Below are positions 32,549-43,609 of a DNA stretch of 64,000 bases, piece after piece. The first letter of the stretch is position 1. Each line of letters opens with the position of its first letter. Under the pieces are notes generated by a model. It was not told where the DNA came from and did not search any database. It worked only from the letters and a program-made list of their open reading frames with translations. The translations under genes and the position numbers were made by a program. Source of the stretch: Burkholderia pyrrocinia (GTDB lineage: Bacteria > Pseudomonadota > Gammaproteobacteria > Burkholderiales > Burkholderiaceae); NCBI RefSeq assembly GCF_003330765.1, contig NZ_CP024903.1:2604001-2668000 (forward strand). The letters are read 5' to 3'.

Positions 32549-34519
32549 CTACCCGACATTCATCGGCAGCAGCACCATCTGCTTGCCCTCGACATGCAGG
32601 CGCGCCTGCAGCTCGACAGGCGTCTGGTTGTGCAGCCACGCGGTCAGGAAATTCACGCGCCGGAAAATCAGCTTGCTCGCGAAGCACACGGCGTTCGGAT
32701 ACGCGTCGAGTGTCGACGACGCGAGGTTCATGAATTCCACGACGGGATTCGTGCCGAACGCGATCCGGTAGTCGGCCGCGATGCCGTTGCGCCGGCAATG
32801 CGCGACGTAGTAGTCGAGTGCTTCGGTGATCGTGCCGCGCAGCCGTTCGAGATGCTCGTGCCCGTCATACGCCTTCGCATCGACTTCGCCCACCGCGAGG
32901 AAGATCACGTTGCGGAAATGCCCGGGAAACAGCCGGTTCACCCACAGCAGCGCGTGCATGCTCGCGCCGCGATGCTTGCCGACCAGCAGCACGGCCGTCG
33001 GTTGCGACGGATCGGGCTGGCCCGGCGCGCTCGCCTCGTCGACTTCGGGCGGCTGCCCGGAGAACAGCGCATCTTCCTTCGCGAGCTGCGTGCGCGTGTA
33101 CGCATAGTGGCGGTTGATCACGAAGCACAGCGCGATCACCGCGCTCGTCACGAGCACCGTGAGCCAGCCGCCCGCCGTGAACTTCTCGACCAGCGTGATG
33201 ACGAGCACGGTCGCCGTCACGCTCAGCCCGAGCGCCGACAGGAAGAAGTGCTTGAACCAGCCGCGCTCGCTGCGATGGCGCCACCAGTACGTGCACATCC
33301 CGAGCAGCGACATGCTGAACGTGAGGAACACGTTGATGCTGTACAGCACGACGAGCACGTCGACGTTGCCGTGCGTCCACAGCAGGATCAGCAGGCTCGA
33401 CAGGCCGACGACGATGATGCCGTTCTGCCGCACGAGGCGCGTCGACAGGTCGCGGAAATGGCGCGGCACCCACGAATCCGACGCCATGTTCGACAGCACG
33501 GCCGGGCCGTCGAGAAAGCCCGTCTGCGCGCCGACCAGCAGCAGCCCGGCCTCGAACGCGAGCACGGCCGCGAGCAAGGCGTGACGCGCGAACGCCGAGC
33601 CGAGCCCGAGATGGTCGATCACGCTGCCGAACACGACCGCGTTGAGCGTTTCGCCTTCGACGGGCCGCGCGTTCCACAGCATGTACAGCAGGATGATGCC
33701 GCCGGCCGTGAACGCGAGCGACGTCGACATGTACCACATCGTCACCTTGCCGTTCGGCACGCGCGGATCGGCCAGCATGTTCACGTTGTTCGACACGGCC
33801 TCGAGGCCCGTATAGGTACCGCCGCCCAGCGAGAACGCGCGCATCAGCAACGCGAGCATCACGAATACGCCGAGCGACTGCGACATCCCGTGCGCTTCGT
33901 GCACGGCGTCGGGCACGATCATCGCCAGGTTGCTGCCGTGCACGGCGACGCCATACACGATCAGCCCGAAGTGCAGGATCACGAAGCCGATGAAGATCGG
34001 CAGCAGCACCATGATCGATTCGCGCATCCCGCGGAAGTTGAGCCCCGTCATCAGCAGGATCAGCACGATCTCGGCCGTGAGCTTGAACACCTGCGCGCTG
34101 ACCGGCAGCAGGCTGAAGAACGCATCGACGCCGCTCGCGAGCGAGGTCGCGACGGTCAGCACGTAGTCGACCAGCAGCGCCGCGCCCGACACGAGCCCCG
34201 GCTTCGACCCGAGCAGCGAGGTCGCGACGCGGTAGCCGCCGCCGCCCGTCGGGAACAGCTCGATCACCTGGTTGTAGCCGAGCGCGATGATGAACACGGT
34301 CGCCGCGGTCGCGAGCGCGAGGAACAGCGCGAGCGGCGTGTGGTGCGCCAGCGCGAGGAACGCCTCCTCCGGGCCGTAACACGACGACGACAGGCCGTCG
34401 GCGCCGAGCCCGACCCAGGCCAGCAACGGCGTCACGGCGATCGCATGGCGCGTGCGCGGATCGAGCGGGTCCAGCGGCTTGCCGACGAGCAACTGCCACA
34501 CCTTCTCGAATGCGGTCAT
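32549..34519 (-). CDS. APC-superfamily permease, KimA-like
   Basis: 656 residues: about 12 membrane helices, starting TPLLAWVGLGADGLSSSCYGPEEAF, followed by a soluble C-terminal domain of about 170 residues (TAVLLVGKHRGASMHALLW) of the universal-stress type. This matches the KimA/YdaO group, which in other bacteria takes up potassium, although amino-acid transport is also known in the superfamily. It stands alone. Confidence 0.82.
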   Translation of the reverse strand: MTAFEKVWQLLVGKPLDPLDPRTRHAIAVTPLLAWVGLGADGLSSSCYGPEEAFLALAHHTPLALFLALATAATVFIIALGYNQVIELFPTGGGGYRVATSLLGSKPGLVSGAALLVDYVLTVATSLASGVDAFFSLLPVSAQVFKLTAEIVLILLMTGLNFRGMRESIMVLLPIFIGFVILHFGLIVYGVAVHGSNLAMIVPDAVHEAHGMSQSLGVFVMLALLMRAFSLGGGTYTGLEAVSNNVNMLADPRVPNGKVTMWYMSTSLAFTAGGIILLYMLWNARPVEGETLNAVVFGSVIDHLGLGSAFARHALLAAVLAFEAGLLLVGAQTGFLDGPAVLSNMASDSWVPRHFRDLSTRLVRQNGIIVVGLSSLLILLWTHGNVDVLVVLYSINVFLTFSMSLLGMCTYWWRHRSERGWFKHFFLSALGLSVTATVLVITLVEKFTAGGWLTVLVTSAVIALCFVINRHYAYTRTQLAKEDALFSGQPPEVDEASAPGQPDPSQPTAVLLVGKHRGASMHALLWVNRLFPGHFRNVIFLAVGEVDAKAYDGHEHLERLRGTITEALDYYVAHCRRNGIAADYRIAFGTNPVVEFMNLASSTLDAYPNAVCFASKLIFRRVNFLTAWLHNQTPVELQARLHVEGKQMVLLPMNVG

Positions 34520-35002
34520 GGTCCCCTCCCGGAATTCCGGGCGCGTCGGCGCAATCCTCTAAAGCTAATCGACGCGCAGGCGCGGCGCCAGTCCGCACAT
34601 TCCATAGGAGCCGTCCGGCGGCCCGGCGCCGCTTTCAGCGTGTAAGCGGATGCGAATGGCCGCGGCGGCACGCCGGGTCAGCCGTTTGCACGCGTTCGCG
34701 CAGGGCGGCGAACCCGCCCCGGCCTGCTTCCGGCCCGCTCCCCGCCCGCCTTCCCGCCCGTATCGGCCGCGCCCGGCGCGCCGGCCGCCGCCTCCCGATA
34801 CCCGCCCCCCCGTCGCCGCCCGCCCCGTCCGCATGGACGCGATCGGCGCCCGCGTTCCGGTCGTGCGTTGTTCCCCGCAATTCGACATTTGTGTGCGCGC
34901 AACAATGGCGATGCCTCGCGCCCGGCGCCCGGCGGGCAACCCGACTCCCGCATGGCGCCTGGTGCGACGGCCGTCAAAAACCACAACTCTCGAGGACATA
35001 CC
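34520..35002. other. Intergenic stretch upstream of rpfF and the permease gene
   Basis: About 480 nt of GC-rich DNA with no supported gene. Divergent promoters for the permease (minus) and rpfF (plus) must lie here. The AT-richer piece near 34880-34910, ahead of rpfF, is the best candidate, but no clear -35/-10 pair is evident. Confidence 0.5.
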
Positions 35003-35866
35003 ATGCAACTCCAATCCCATCCGGCGTGCCGTCCGTTTTATGAAGCCGGCGAACTGACGCAACTGACTGCCTTTTACGAAGAAGGCCGCAACGTCATGTG
35101 GATGATGCTGCGATCGGAGCCGCGGCCGTGCTTCAACCAGCAACTCGTCACCGACATCATCCATCTCGCGCGCGTCGCACGCGACTCGGGCCTGCCGTTC
35201 GACTTCTGGGTGACGGGCTCGCTCGTCCCCGAGTTGTTCAACGTCGGCGGCGACCTGAGCTTCTTCGTCGACGCGATCCGCAGCGGCCGGCGCGACCAAC
35301 TGATGGCCTATGCGCGCTCCTGCATCGACGGCGTATACGAGATCTACACGGGCTTCGGCACCGGGGCGATCTCGATCGCGATGGTCGAGGGCAGCGCGCT
35401 CGGCGGCGGCTTCGAGGCCGCGCTCGCGCATCACTACATGCTCGCGCAGAAGGGCGTGAAGCTCGGGTTCCCCGAGATCGCGTTCAACCTGTTCCCGGGC
35501 ATGGGCGGCTATTCGCTGGTTGCGCGCAAGGCGGACCGCGGCCTCGCGGAATCGCTGATCGCGACCGGCGAAACGCATGCGGCCGAGTGGTACGAGGACT
35601 GCGGGCTGATCGACCAGACGTTCGACGCCGGTGACGCGTATCTCGCGACGCGCACCTTCATCGACGTGACGAAGCCGAAGCTGAACGGCGTGCGCGCGAT
35701 GCTGCGCGCACGCGAGCGCGTGTTCCAGCTGACGCGCTCGGAGCTGATGGACATCACGGAAGCGTGGGTGCAGGCGGCGTTCACGATCGAGTCGAAGGAC
35801 CTCGCGTACATGGAACGCCTCGTGATGCTGCAGAACCGGCGCGTGTCGAAGCTGCGCACGGTGTAA
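35003..35866 (+). CDS. rpfF: BDSF synthase, crotonase family
   Basis: 287 residues from the ATG at 35003 (GAGGA upstream). The crotonase fold carries the two catalytic Glu regions, EGSALGGGFEAAL and FPEIAFNLFPGMGG, and matches the Burkholderia RpfF. That enzyme makes cis-2-dodecenoic acid (BDSF) from acyl-carrier-protein intermediates by dehydration and thioester cleavage. The adjacent convergent rpfR gene encodes the receptor, which supports the assignment strongly. Confidence 0.93.
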   Translation: MQLQSHPACRPFYEAGELTQLTAFYEEGRNVMWMMLRSEPRPCFNQQLVTDIIHLARVARDSGLPFDFWVTGSLVPELFNVGGDLSFFVDAIRSGRRDQLMAYARSCIDGVYEIYTGFGTGAISIAMVEGSALGGGFEAALAHHYMLAQKGVKLGFPEIAFNLFPGMGGYSLVARKADRGLAESLIATGETHAAEWYEDCGLIDQTFDAGDAYLATRTFIDVTKPKLNGVRAMLRARERVFQLTRSELMDITEAWVQAAFTIESKDLAYMERLVMLQNRRVSKLRTV

Positions 35867-35873
35867 TGCGACC

Positions 35874-35898
35874 GGCGCCGCCGCTTGCCGGCGGCGCC
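35874..35898. terminator. Strong hairpin between rpfF and rpfR
   Basis: GGCGCCGCC and GGCGGCGCC form a long perfect stem (10 bp with the next G-C pair) around CTTGC, between the two convergent genes. It is likely a bidirectional terminator. Confidence 0.7.
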
Positions 35899-35915
35899 CC
35901 GCGCGGGAACGAAGC

Positions 35916-37919
35916 TCAGGCGATCAGCCTGAGCTTTCTCGTCTCCGCGAGCCACGCCTCGAATGCCTGGGCCGGCATCGGGCGCGCGTAGTAGTAGCCC
36001 TGCGCGTGGTCGACGTCGAGCTGTTTGAGGAAGTCGGCTTCCGCATGCGTTTCGACGCCTTCGGCGACCACCGAGAAATTCAGCGCCTTCGCGAGCGACA
36101 CGACCGAGCGCACCAGCGCCTGCGAGCGCGGATTGCGGTCGATGCCCGTGATGAAGCTGCGGTCGAGCTTGATCGCGTCGAGCGGCAGGCGCGACAACTG
36201 CGACAGCGACGAATAGCCGGTGCCGAAATCGTCGAGATGGATCTCCGCGCCGAGCTGGCGGAACTGCCGCATCAGCCCGTTGGCCGCATCCTCGTCCTCG
36301 ATGAAGCAGCTCTCGGTCAGCTCGATGTCGAGCAGGCCGGGCTTCAGCCCCGCGCTGTCGAGAATCGATGCGAGCTGGTGCACGATGTTCATGTCCTGCA
36401 ACTGCCGCGCGGACATGTTCACCGCGATCCGGATGCCGAGCCCCTTCGCCTTCCACGCGGCGGCCTGCGCGGCCGCGGTACGCATCACCCAGCGCCCGAG
36501 CGGTGCGATCAGGCCCGACTCCTCCGCGAAACGGATGAACTCGACCGGCGCGACCAGCCCGCGATCGGGCGACTGCCAGCGGATCAGCGCCTCGACGCCG
36601 TGCACGTCGCCCGTGGCGATATCGACGACCGGCTGGTAGTGCAGCACGAACTGCTCTTCCTCGAGCGCCTTGCGCAGGTTCGTGTCGAGCCACATGTACT
36701 TCGCGACCTTCTGGTTCATCTCCAGCGAGAACACGCGGTACGTATGCTTGCCTTCTTCCTTCGCGACGTACATCGCGGTGTCCGCGCTGCGGATCAGCGT
36801 CTCGAGCGAATCGCCGTGCTGCGGATGCATCGCGATGCCGATCGAGCAGCTCGTGTAGACCTCCATCAGCCCGAGGTGAATCGGCGTGCGCAGCCGTTCG
36901 AGGATGATCTGCGCGGTCGCTTCGAGCAGCGGCCGCGTACCGTGCTCGAACAGCACGAGGAATTCATCGCCGCCGAGCCGCGCGAGCGTCGCGCCGGACG
37001 ACAGGCAGCCGCTGATGATCGTCGACACGTCCTGCAGCAGCCGGTCGCCGGTGATGTGCCCGTAGTGATCGTTGACGCGCTTGAAGTTGTCGAGATCGAG
37101 GAACAGGATGCCGACCTGGCCGTGCGACTCGGCACTCTCCGCGGCGATCGCCGCGTGGATGCGCTCGCTGATCGCATGGCGGTTCGGCAGCCCGGTGAGC
37201 ACGTCGGTGTTCGCGAGCTCGATGAGCCGCTGCTGCGCGTTGCGTTCCTCGGTGACGTCGATGCCCGAGCAGATCAGGAACTGCTCCTCGACGCCGCTGC
37301 CGCTCTGCACGAACTTGTTGCGGAACTGGAACAGGCGCGGCCCGTTGACCGTGTTGATGTAGCGCTCGACCGCGAACGAGTGGTTGCTCGCGAAAAAGCC
37401 GGTGATGTTGCTGCGCGACTGCGCGCCCTGCTCGGCGCTCATGAACAGCTCGAACGCGCTGCGGCCGATCACGTCGACCTCGCGCTTGCCCGTCACTTCC
37501 TCGCACAGGCGGTTGAAGCGCTGCACCATCCCGTTGCGGTCGAGGATCACGACGAGCGAATTCACTTCGGACACGACCTGCTCGGCGAACGAGAGCCCGT
37601 GCGCGAGATCGCCCGCGACGGACACGGCATCGGAATAGGCGCAGGCCGTGCCGGCCCAGTTGGACGTGTCGACCTTCTTGCCGACGAGATGGAGGCTGAC
37701 CGAATGGCCGAACAGCGCGATCTCGAGCACGAGGTGCGACGTGACGCCCGTCAGCGCGCGGATGCGCGCGGCCTGCTCGACCGTCAGCGCAACGGCGACG
37801 TTGGTCAGGCCGCGGACGGCGGCCAGTTCGAGCGCATTGCTGTCACTGCCGAGACGCCAGCAGGGGCTGCGCGTACCGACATGCGCCTCGAGCACCGCGC
37901 TATCGTTTTCGTCATCCAT
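35916..37919 (-). CDS. rpfR: BDSF receptor, PAS-GGDEF-EAL protein
   Basis: About 667 residues from the ATG at 37919 (a GTG two codons earlier is possible). An N-terminal region of about 95 residues binds RpfF in the known protein, a PAS domain follows (about 105-225), then GGDEF with intact LARLGGDEFLVLF, then EAL with HGVEALIRW and the conserved DDFGTGYSSL. BDSF binding to PAS raises cyclic di-GMP hydrolysis in the known system. The gene is convergent with rpfF, as in the cepacia complex. Confidence 0.92.
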   Translation of the reverse strand: MDDENDSAVLEAHVGTRSPCWRLGSDSNALELAAVRGLTNVAVALTVEQAARIRALTGVTSHLVLEIALFGHSVSLHLVGKKVDTSNWAGTACAYSDAVSVAGDLAHGLSFAEQVVSEVNSLVVILDRNGMVQRFNRLCEEVTGKREVDVIGRSAFELFMSAEQGAQSRSNITGFFASNHSFAVERYINTVNGPRLFQFRNKFVQSGSGVEEQFLICSGIDVTEERNAQQRLIELANTDVLTGLPNRHAISERIHAAIAAESAESHGQVGILFLDLDNFKRVNDHYGHITGDRLLQDVSTIISGCLSSGATLARLGGDEFLVLFEHGTRPLLEATAQIILERLRTPIHLGLMEVYTSCSIGIAMHPQHGDSLETLIRSADTAMYVAKEEGKHTYRVFSLEMNQKVAKYMWLDTNLRKALEEEQFVLHYQPVVDIATGDVHGVEALIRWQSPDRGLVAPVEFIRFAEESGLIAPLGRWVMRTAAAQAAAWKAKGLGIRIAVNMSARQLQDMNIVHQLASILDSAGLKPGLLDIELTESCFIEDEDAANGLMRQFRQLGAEIHLDDFGTGYSSLSQLSRLPLDAIKLDRSFITGIDRNPRSQALVRSVVSLAKALNFSVVAEGVETHAEADFLKQLDVDHAQGYYYARPMPAQAFEAWLAETRKLRLIA

Positions 37920-38450
37920 GGACACGCCCCGATCCAGAAAAAACGCACAGTGTAGACGGAGGCGAACTGGCCGACCGCCTTCCCGGGCCGCGCAGCGCGC
38001 GTTCCCGGCACGGCAGTCGTGATTGCCGTGACAGCGGCCCGCGTCCCGTACTTGTTTCCAACCAATGCGACCCGGCGTTCACGCGTGATGCGCGCAGGTT
38101 CTGCCTAACGAACGATGAGAGCCATCTTATCAAATGACGAACAGGATTGGCACTCACATTTGGAGCAGAGTGTCAAGGAATCGGAACTCGATTGGCAAGC
38201 CGGATTTTTCATGATTGGCGCCATGCGCAAGCGCCGGTGCGGCGCCGCGCAACGGGGCCGGCTAGACGGGCTGAGCGCCCCGCCGGGCGGGCGTTTGCGG
38301 TCGATTCCAGAAGATCGGGACCAAGACATTGCAGAACCGTGGCGGCAGGGTCGGATCGCATTCTGGCCACGCGACTTTCGGCCATTTTTGATTCCGTTCG
38401 TGCGTGAATGCGTAGTTTTATCCCACAGTTCGTTGCAATTTCGTCAGCCC
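37920..38450. other. Intergenic region upstream of rpfR
   Basis: About 530 nt, no supported gene. An AT-richer part (38.10-38.22 kb) holds the imperfect repeat TTGGCACTC/GAGTGTCAA (38147-38176) with a 12-nt spacer. It resembles CIRCE, but its spacing is wrong. The rpfR promoter must lie here. Confidence 0.5.
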
Positions 38451-38475
38451 ACCGGCGCGGCCCCCCCGCGCCGGT
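38451..38475 (-). terminator. Hairpin after the 5-oxoprolinase gene
   Basis: ACCGGCGCG and CGCGCCGGT form a 9-bp stem with a 7-nt loop, just past the stop at 38484 on the minus strand. Confidence 0.6.
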
Positions 38476-38483
38476 TGCGCGGC

Positions 38484-41400
38484 TCAGCCCGCCGCGCCGT
38501 AACCGCCGCCGCCCGGCGTTTCGACGACGAACACGTCGCCCGGCGCCATCTGCGCGCGGCCGATATGGTCGAGTGCCTCGACCGAGCCGTCCGCGCGCTC
38601 GATCGTGTTGCGGCCGAGCGCGCCGGCTTCGCCGCCCGCCGCGCCGAACGGCGCGTGGATCCGGTTGTTCGACAGGATCGACGCGGTCATCGGCTCGAGG
38701 AAGCGGATCCGCCGCACCGCGCCGTCGCCGCCGCGCCAGCGCCCGCCGCCGCCCGACCCGGCGCGGATCCGGTGCGAATCGAGCCGCACCGGATAGCGCC
38801 ATTCGAGCACCTCCGGATCGGTGAGCCGCGAGTTCGTCATGTGCGTCTGCACCGCACCGACACCCGCGAACCCGTCGCCCGCGCCGCTGCCGCCCGCAAT
38901 CGTCTCGTAATACTGGTACTGAGCGTTGCCGAATGTGAAATTATTCATCGTGCCCTGGCTCGACGCGACGCAGCCGAGCGCGCCGTACAGCGCATTGGTG
39001 ATCGCCGACGACGTCTCGACGTTGCCCGACACGACCGCCGCCGGATACTCGGGGTTAAGCATCGAGCGCGCGGGCACGATCACCGTGAGCGGCTTCAGGC
39101 AGCCGGCGTTCAGCGGGATGTCGTCGCCGACGAGCGTGCGGAACACGTACAGCACGGCGGCCATGCAGACGGCCTTCGGCGCGTTGAAGTTGTTGTCGAG
39201 CTGCGCGGACGTGCCGGTGAAGTCGATCTCCGCGCGCCGCGCCGCACGATCGACGCGGATCGCGACGCGAATCTCGGCGCCGTTGTCGAGCGGGTAGCGG
39301 TACGCGCCGTCCTGCAGCGCGCCGATCACGCGCCGCACGGCTTCTTCCGCGTTGTCCTGCACGTGCCCCATGAACGCGAGCACGACGTCGCGGCCGAACT
39401 GCGCGACCATCCGGCGCAATTCGTCGACGCCCTTCTGGTTCGCGGCGACCTGCGCGCGCAGGTCGGCCATGTTCTGCTCGACGTTGCGCGCCGGGTAGCG
39501 GCCCGACGCCAGCAGCGCGCGCGTGTCGGCATCGCGCAGCACACCCGCCGACACGAGCTGCCAGTTGTCGATCAGCACGCCCTCCTCGTCGATATGGGTC
39601 GAATCGGGCGGCATCGAGCCCGGCGTCGTGCCGCCGATGTCCGCATGGTGGCCGCGCGAGCCGACGTAGAACAGCGGTTCCACCGCGCCGTCCGCGAACA
39701 CCGGCGTGATGACCGTCACGTCCGGCAGGTGCGTGCCGCCGTGATACGGGTCGTTCAGCATGAAGACGTCGCCGTCGCGCATGCGGCCGCGGTTGCGCTC
39801 GATCACCGTGCGGATGCTCTCGCCCATCGAGCCGAGGTGCACGGGCATGTGCGGCGCATTGGCGATCAGGTTGCCGTCGCCGTCGAAGATCGCGCACGAG
39901 AAGTCGAGCCGCTCCTTGATGTTCACCGAGTACGCGGTGTTCTGCAGCCGCAGCCCCATTTGCTCGGCGATCGACATGAACAGGTTGTTGAAGATCTCGA
40001 GCCGCACGGGATCGGCGTCGGTGCCGAGCGAGCGGCGCGTCGGCAGCGGCGTCGTGCGCGTCAGCACGAGGTTGCCCTGCGCGGTCATCCGCGCGCGCCA
40101 GCCGGGCTCGACGACGGTCGTGCCATTGCGTTCGGCGACGATCGCCGGGCCGTCGATCGCGTCGCCGGCCAGCAGCGTGTCGCGCACGTAGAGCGCCGCA
40201 TCGTGCCACTGGCCGCCGGAATAAAAGCGCACGGCGGAATCGGCGCGCGGCGCGCCGCCGTCATCCGCTCCGCGTGGCGCGAGCGGTGCGATTTCCACCG
40301 GCGCGTCGGAGCGGCCGATCGCCTCGACCGAGGCCAGCTCGGCGACGAGCGGCGTGCCGGGCATCAGGAACGCGTAGCGCTGCCGGTACGCGGCCTCGAA
40401 CGCCTGCTGCATCGCGTCGACGCTGCCGGCCGGCACGTCGAGCGCCGAATCGGTGCCCTGGTAGCGCAGGTGCACGCGCCGCTCGGTCGCGATCCGCTCC
40501 GCCGGCACGCCCTGTTCGAGCAGCGCGCCGACGGCCTCGTCGGCCAGCCGGTCGAGCGCCGCGTTCAGCGCCGGCAGCGATGTGTCGGACAGCACGGCTT
40601 CGACCGCGCGCTCGCGCATCGCGGTCTGGTCGGCGAGGCCCATCCCGTACGCGGACAGCACGCCCGCGAGCGGATGCGCGAACACCTGCGTCATCCCGAG
40701 CGCGTCGGCCACGCCGCACGCGTGCTGGCCGCCCGCACCGCCGAACGTCGTCAGCACGTAGCGCGACACGTCGTGGCCGCGCTGCACGGAAATCTTCTTG
40801 ATCGCGTTCGCCATGCTGCCGATCGCGATTTCCAGAAAGCCTTCGGCGAGCGCCTCGGGCGTCTCGCGCCGCCCGGTCGCCGTCTGGATTTCATCGGCGA
40901 GCGCTGCGAACTTCGCGACCACGCCGTCGCGGTCGAGCGGTTGGTCCGCATGCGGGCCGAACACGCGCGGGAAATGATCGGGCTGGATCTTGCCGAGCAT
41001 CACGTTGCAGTCGGTCACCGTCAGCGGGCCGCCGCGCCGGTAGGCAGCCGGCCCCGGGTTCGCGCCGGCCGATTCGGGCCCGACGCGCAGCCGTGCGCCG
41101 TCGAAGCCGAGCACCGAGCCGCCGCCCGCGGCGACCGTGTGGATGCTCATCATCGGCGCGCGCATCCGCACGCCGGCCACCTGCGTCTCGAACACGCGCT
41201 CGAACTCGCCGTTGTAGTGCGACACGTCGGTCGACGTGCCGCCCATGTCGAAGCCGATCACCTGCGCGAAGCCGGCCGCGCGCGCGGCGCGCACCATCCC
41301 GACGATGCCGCCCGCCGGGCCCGACAGGATCGCGTCCTTGCCCTGGAACGCGTCGGCGCGCGTCAGCCCGCCGCTGCTCTGCATGAACTGCAGGTTCACG

Positions 41401-42128
41401 CCCGGCATCTCGTGCGCGACCTGCTCGACATAACGACGCAGGATCGGCGACAGGTACGCGTCGACGACGGTCGTATCGCCGCGCGACACCATCTTCATCA
41501 GCGGCGACACCTCGTGCGACACCGACACCTGCGTGAAGCCGATGCGGCGCGCGAGTTCGGCGAGCGCGCGTTCGTGCGCGGTATGGCGATAGCCGTGGAT
41601 CAGCACGATCGCGAGCGAGCGCACGCCCGAGTCGAACACGCGGCGCAGCGACGCTTCGGCGCCCGCCGCATCGAGCGCCACGACGACGTCGCCGTGCGCG
41701 CCGATGCGTTCGTCGATCTCGACGACCGTCTCGTACAGCGCATCGGGCAGCACGATGTCGAGATCGAACAGGCGCGGCCGGTTCTGGTACGCGATGCGCA
41801 GCACGTCGCGAAAGCCGCGCGTCGTCGCGAGCGCGGTGCGCTCGCCCTTGCGTTCGAGCAGCGCGTTGGTCGCGACCGTCGTGCCCATCTTCACCATGTC
41901 GACGCGCGCGGGCGTGATCGGCTCGCCGTCGGCGAGGCCGAGCAGGTGACGGATGCCGGCCACGGCCGCGTCGCGGTACTGCTCGGGATTCTCCGACAGC
42001 AGCTTGTGCGTGACGAGCGTGCCGTCGGGCCGGCGCGCGACGATGTCGGTGAACGTGCCGCCGCGGTCGATCCAGAATTGCCAGCGTGCGGCGTCGGAGG
42101 AAACGGGGGAAGTCTGTCGGTCAGTCAT
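38484..42128 (-). CDS. Hydantoinase/5-oxoprolinase fusion (HyuA-HyuB type)
   Basis: About 1214 residues from the ATG at 42128. The N-terminal half is the HyuA-type domain ([19 protein letters not shown], later [14 protein letters not shown] for ATP). The C-terminal half is the HyuB-type domain ([16 protein letters not shown] [11 protein letters not shown], and GGGGYG at the end). Such single-chain enzymes hydrolyse 5-oxoproline to glutamate with ATP. The downstream MFS gene and D-glutamate-cyclase-like gene make a 5-oxoproline pathway likely. Hydantoin is an alternative. Confidence 0.88.
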   Translation of the reverse strand: MTDRQTSPVSSDAARWQFWIDRGGTFTDIVARRPDGTLVTHKLLSENPEQYRDAAVAGIRHLLGLADGEPITPARVDMVKMGTTVATNALLERKGERTALATTRGFRDVLRIAYQNRPRLFDLDIVLPDALYETVVEIDERIGAHGDVVVALDAAGAEASLRRVFDSGVRSLAIVLIHGYRHTAHERALAELARRIGFTQVSVSHEVSPLMKMVSRGDTTVVDAYLSPILRRYVEQVAHEMPGVNLQFMQSSGGLTRADAFQGKDAILSGPAGGIVGMVRAARAAGFAQVIGFDMGGTSTDVSHYNGEFERVFETQVAGVRMRAPMMSIHTVAAGGGSVLGFDGARLRVGPESAGANPGPAAYRRGGPLTVTDCNVMLGKIQPDHFPRVFGPHADQPLDRDGVVAKFAALADEIQTATGRRETPEALAEGFLEIAIGSMANAIKKISVQRGHDVSRYVLTTFGGAGGQHACGVADALGMTQVFAHPLAGVLSAYGMGLADQTAMRERAVEAVLSDTSLPALNAALDRLADEAVGALLEQGVPAERIATERRVHLRYQGTDSALDVPAGSVDAMQQAFEAAYRQRYAFLMPGTPLVAELASVEAIGRSDAPVEIAPLAPRGADDGGAPRADSAVRFYSGGQWHDAALYVRDTLLAGDAIDGPAIVAERNGTTVVEPGWRARMTAQGNLVLTRTTPLPTRRSLGTDADPVRLEIFNNLFMSIAEQMGLRLQNTAYSVNIKERLDFSCAIFDGDGNLIANAPHMPVHLGSMGESIRTVIERNRGRMRDGDVFMLNDPYHGGTHLPDVTVITPVFADGAVEPLFYVGSRGHHADIGGTTPGSMPPDSTHIDEEGVLIDNWQLVSAGVLRDADTRALLASGRYPARNVEQNMADLRAQVAANQKGVDELRRMVAQFGRDVVLAFMGHVQDNAEEAVRRVIGALQDGAYRYPLDNGAEIRVAIRVDRAARRAEIDFTGTSAQLDNNFNAPKAVCMAAVLYVFRTLVGDDIPLNAGCLKPLTVIVPARSMLNPEYPAAVVSGNVETSSAITNALYGALGCVASSQGTMNNFTFGNAQYQYYETIAGGSGAGDGFAGVGAVQTHMTNSRLTDPEVLEWRYPVRLDSHRIRAGSGGGGRWRGGDGAVRRIRFLEPMTASILSNNRIHAPFGAAGGEAGALGRNTIERADGSVEALDHIGRAQMAPGDVFVVETPGGGGYGAAG

Positions 42129-42246
42129 GATGTCGGGTCGATGCGTCGTTGAATCGAAGGACGAGCGCCGCCGCACGGCGCGCGTCGCGCGCCGTGTCAC
42201 GGGTCGATGAAAAGGGGAGAAAACGAAGGGCGGGCCGCGCTGCCGC

Positions 42247-43545
42247 TTACGCGGCGTCGAGTTCGCGGCCGCGCGTCTCGGGCAGCGTCAGCGCGGCGAC
42301 GATCACCACGCCGTACGCGGCGACCGCGAAGATCCCGATGCTCGTGCCGAGCCCGTACTGCTTCGACAGCGCGCCGATCAGGAACGGGAACAGTGCGCCG
42401 ATCGCGCGGCCCACGTTGTAGCAGAAGCCCTGGCCGGAGCCGCGCACGCGGGTCGGGAACAGTTCGGTGAGGAACGCGCCCATCCCCGAGAAGATGCCCG
42501 ATGCGAAGAAGCCGAGCGGGAAGCCGAGCCACAGCATCGACGCATTGGTCAGGTTCAGCGACGTGTACGCGAATGCGATCACCATCGAGCCGACCGCGAA
42601 CAGGATGAAGTTCGGCTTGCGGCCGAGGCGGTCGGTCAGGTACGCGCTCGTCAGGTAGCCGACCCACGAGCCGAAGATGATCATCGCGAGATAGCCGCCG
42701 GTGCCCATCACGGTCAGGTGCCGCTCGGTCTTCAGGAAGGTCGGCAGCCACGTCGTGATCGCGTAGTAGCCGCCCTGCGCGCCGGTCGTCAGCAGCGCCG
42801 CGCGCAGCGTCGTCGTGATCAGCTTCGGCGCGAAGATCTCGGTGAGGCGCGGCGCATCGGCCACTTGCGCCTGCGCGGCCTTCTCCTTCTCGTAGACGTC
42901 CGGCTCCTTCACGTAGCGGCGGATCGCGACGACCAGCAGCGCGGGCGCGAGCCCGACGAGGAACAGCGCGCGCCATGCCTGCTCGGCCGGCAGCACCGAG
43001 AACAGCAGCGCATACAGCAGCGCGCACAGCCCCCAGCCGATCGCCCAGCCCGACTGCACGAGGCCGACCGCCTTGCCGCGGTCGCGCGCGCGGATCACTT
43101 CGCCGATCAGCACCGCGCCGGCCGTCCATTCGCCGCCGAAGCCGAAGCCCATCAGCGCGCGCGCCGCGAGCAGCTGGTGGTAACTCTGTGCCAGCCCGCA
43201 CAGCGCGGTGAACACGGCGAACCACAGCACGGTGAGCTGCAGCGTGCGCACGCGGCCGATCCGGTCGGACAGGATGCCCGCCATCCAGCCGCCGAGCGCC
43301 GACGCGAGCAGCGTGATCGTGCCGATGAAGCCCGCGTCCGCGAACGAGATGCCCCAGGTCGCGACGAGCGTCGGGATCACGAACGACAGCATCTGCGTGT
43401 CCATCCCGTCGAGCATGTAGCCCACCTTGCAGCTCCAGAACGCGCGGCGCTCGCGTGGCTGCGCGTCGCCGTACCACGAGAACAGGCCGTTGCGCTCGGG
43501 GCTCGCGGGCTCGGCGGCGGGTGCCGCGAGGGTCTTGCTTTCCAT
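42247..43545 (-). CDS. MFS transporter (organic-acid type)
   Basis: 432 residues from the ATG at 43545 (AGGAG upstream). Helix pattern and motifs ([29 protein letters not shown]) fit the aromatic/organic-acid:proton group. It lies between the oxoprolinase gene and the DUF1445 gene in one direction, so it probably imports the substrate of that pathway. Confidence 0.88.
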   Translation of the reverse strand: MESKTLAAPAAEPASPERNGLFSWYGDAQPRERRAFWSCKVGYMLDGMDTQMLSFVIPTLVATWGISFADAGFIGTITLLASALGGWMAGILSDRIGRVRTLQLTVLWFAVFTALCGLAQSYHQLLAARALMGFGFGGEWTAGAVLIGEVIRARDRGKAVGLVQSGWAIGWGLCALLYALLFSVLPAEQAWRALFLVGLAPALLVVAIRRYVKEPDVYEKEKAAQAQVADAPRLTEIFAPKLITTTLRAALLTTGAQGGYYAITTWLPTFLKTERHLTVMGTGGYLAMIIFGSWVGYLTSAYLTDRLGRKPNFILFAVGSMVIAFAYTSLNLTNASMLWLGFPLGFFASGIFSGMGAFLTELFPTRVRGSGQGFCYNVGRAIGALFPFLIGALSKQYGLGTSIGIFAVAAYGVVIVAALTLPETRGRELDAA

Positions 43546-43609
43546 GGTGGTGCTCCTGTCGTTATGCGCCGTCAAATGAGTGTCGTGCGTGCGTCGCCGT
43601 CATCCCGGG

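Noticed and set aside
32531..34645. 704-codon plus-strand open frame opposite the permease gene
   Set aside because: Antisense shadow with a highly biased Arg/His/Gln composition.
38147..38176. TTGGCACTC/GAGTGTCAA as a CIRCE element or sigma-54 promoter
   Set aside because: The spacer is 12 nt rather than 9, no chaperone gene follows, and the -12 GC of a sigma-54 site is missing.
38115..42152. 1345-codon plus-strand open frame
   Set aside because: It is the antisense shadow of the 5-oxoprolinase gene, typical of GC-rich DNA, and its Arg/His-rich translation fits no family.
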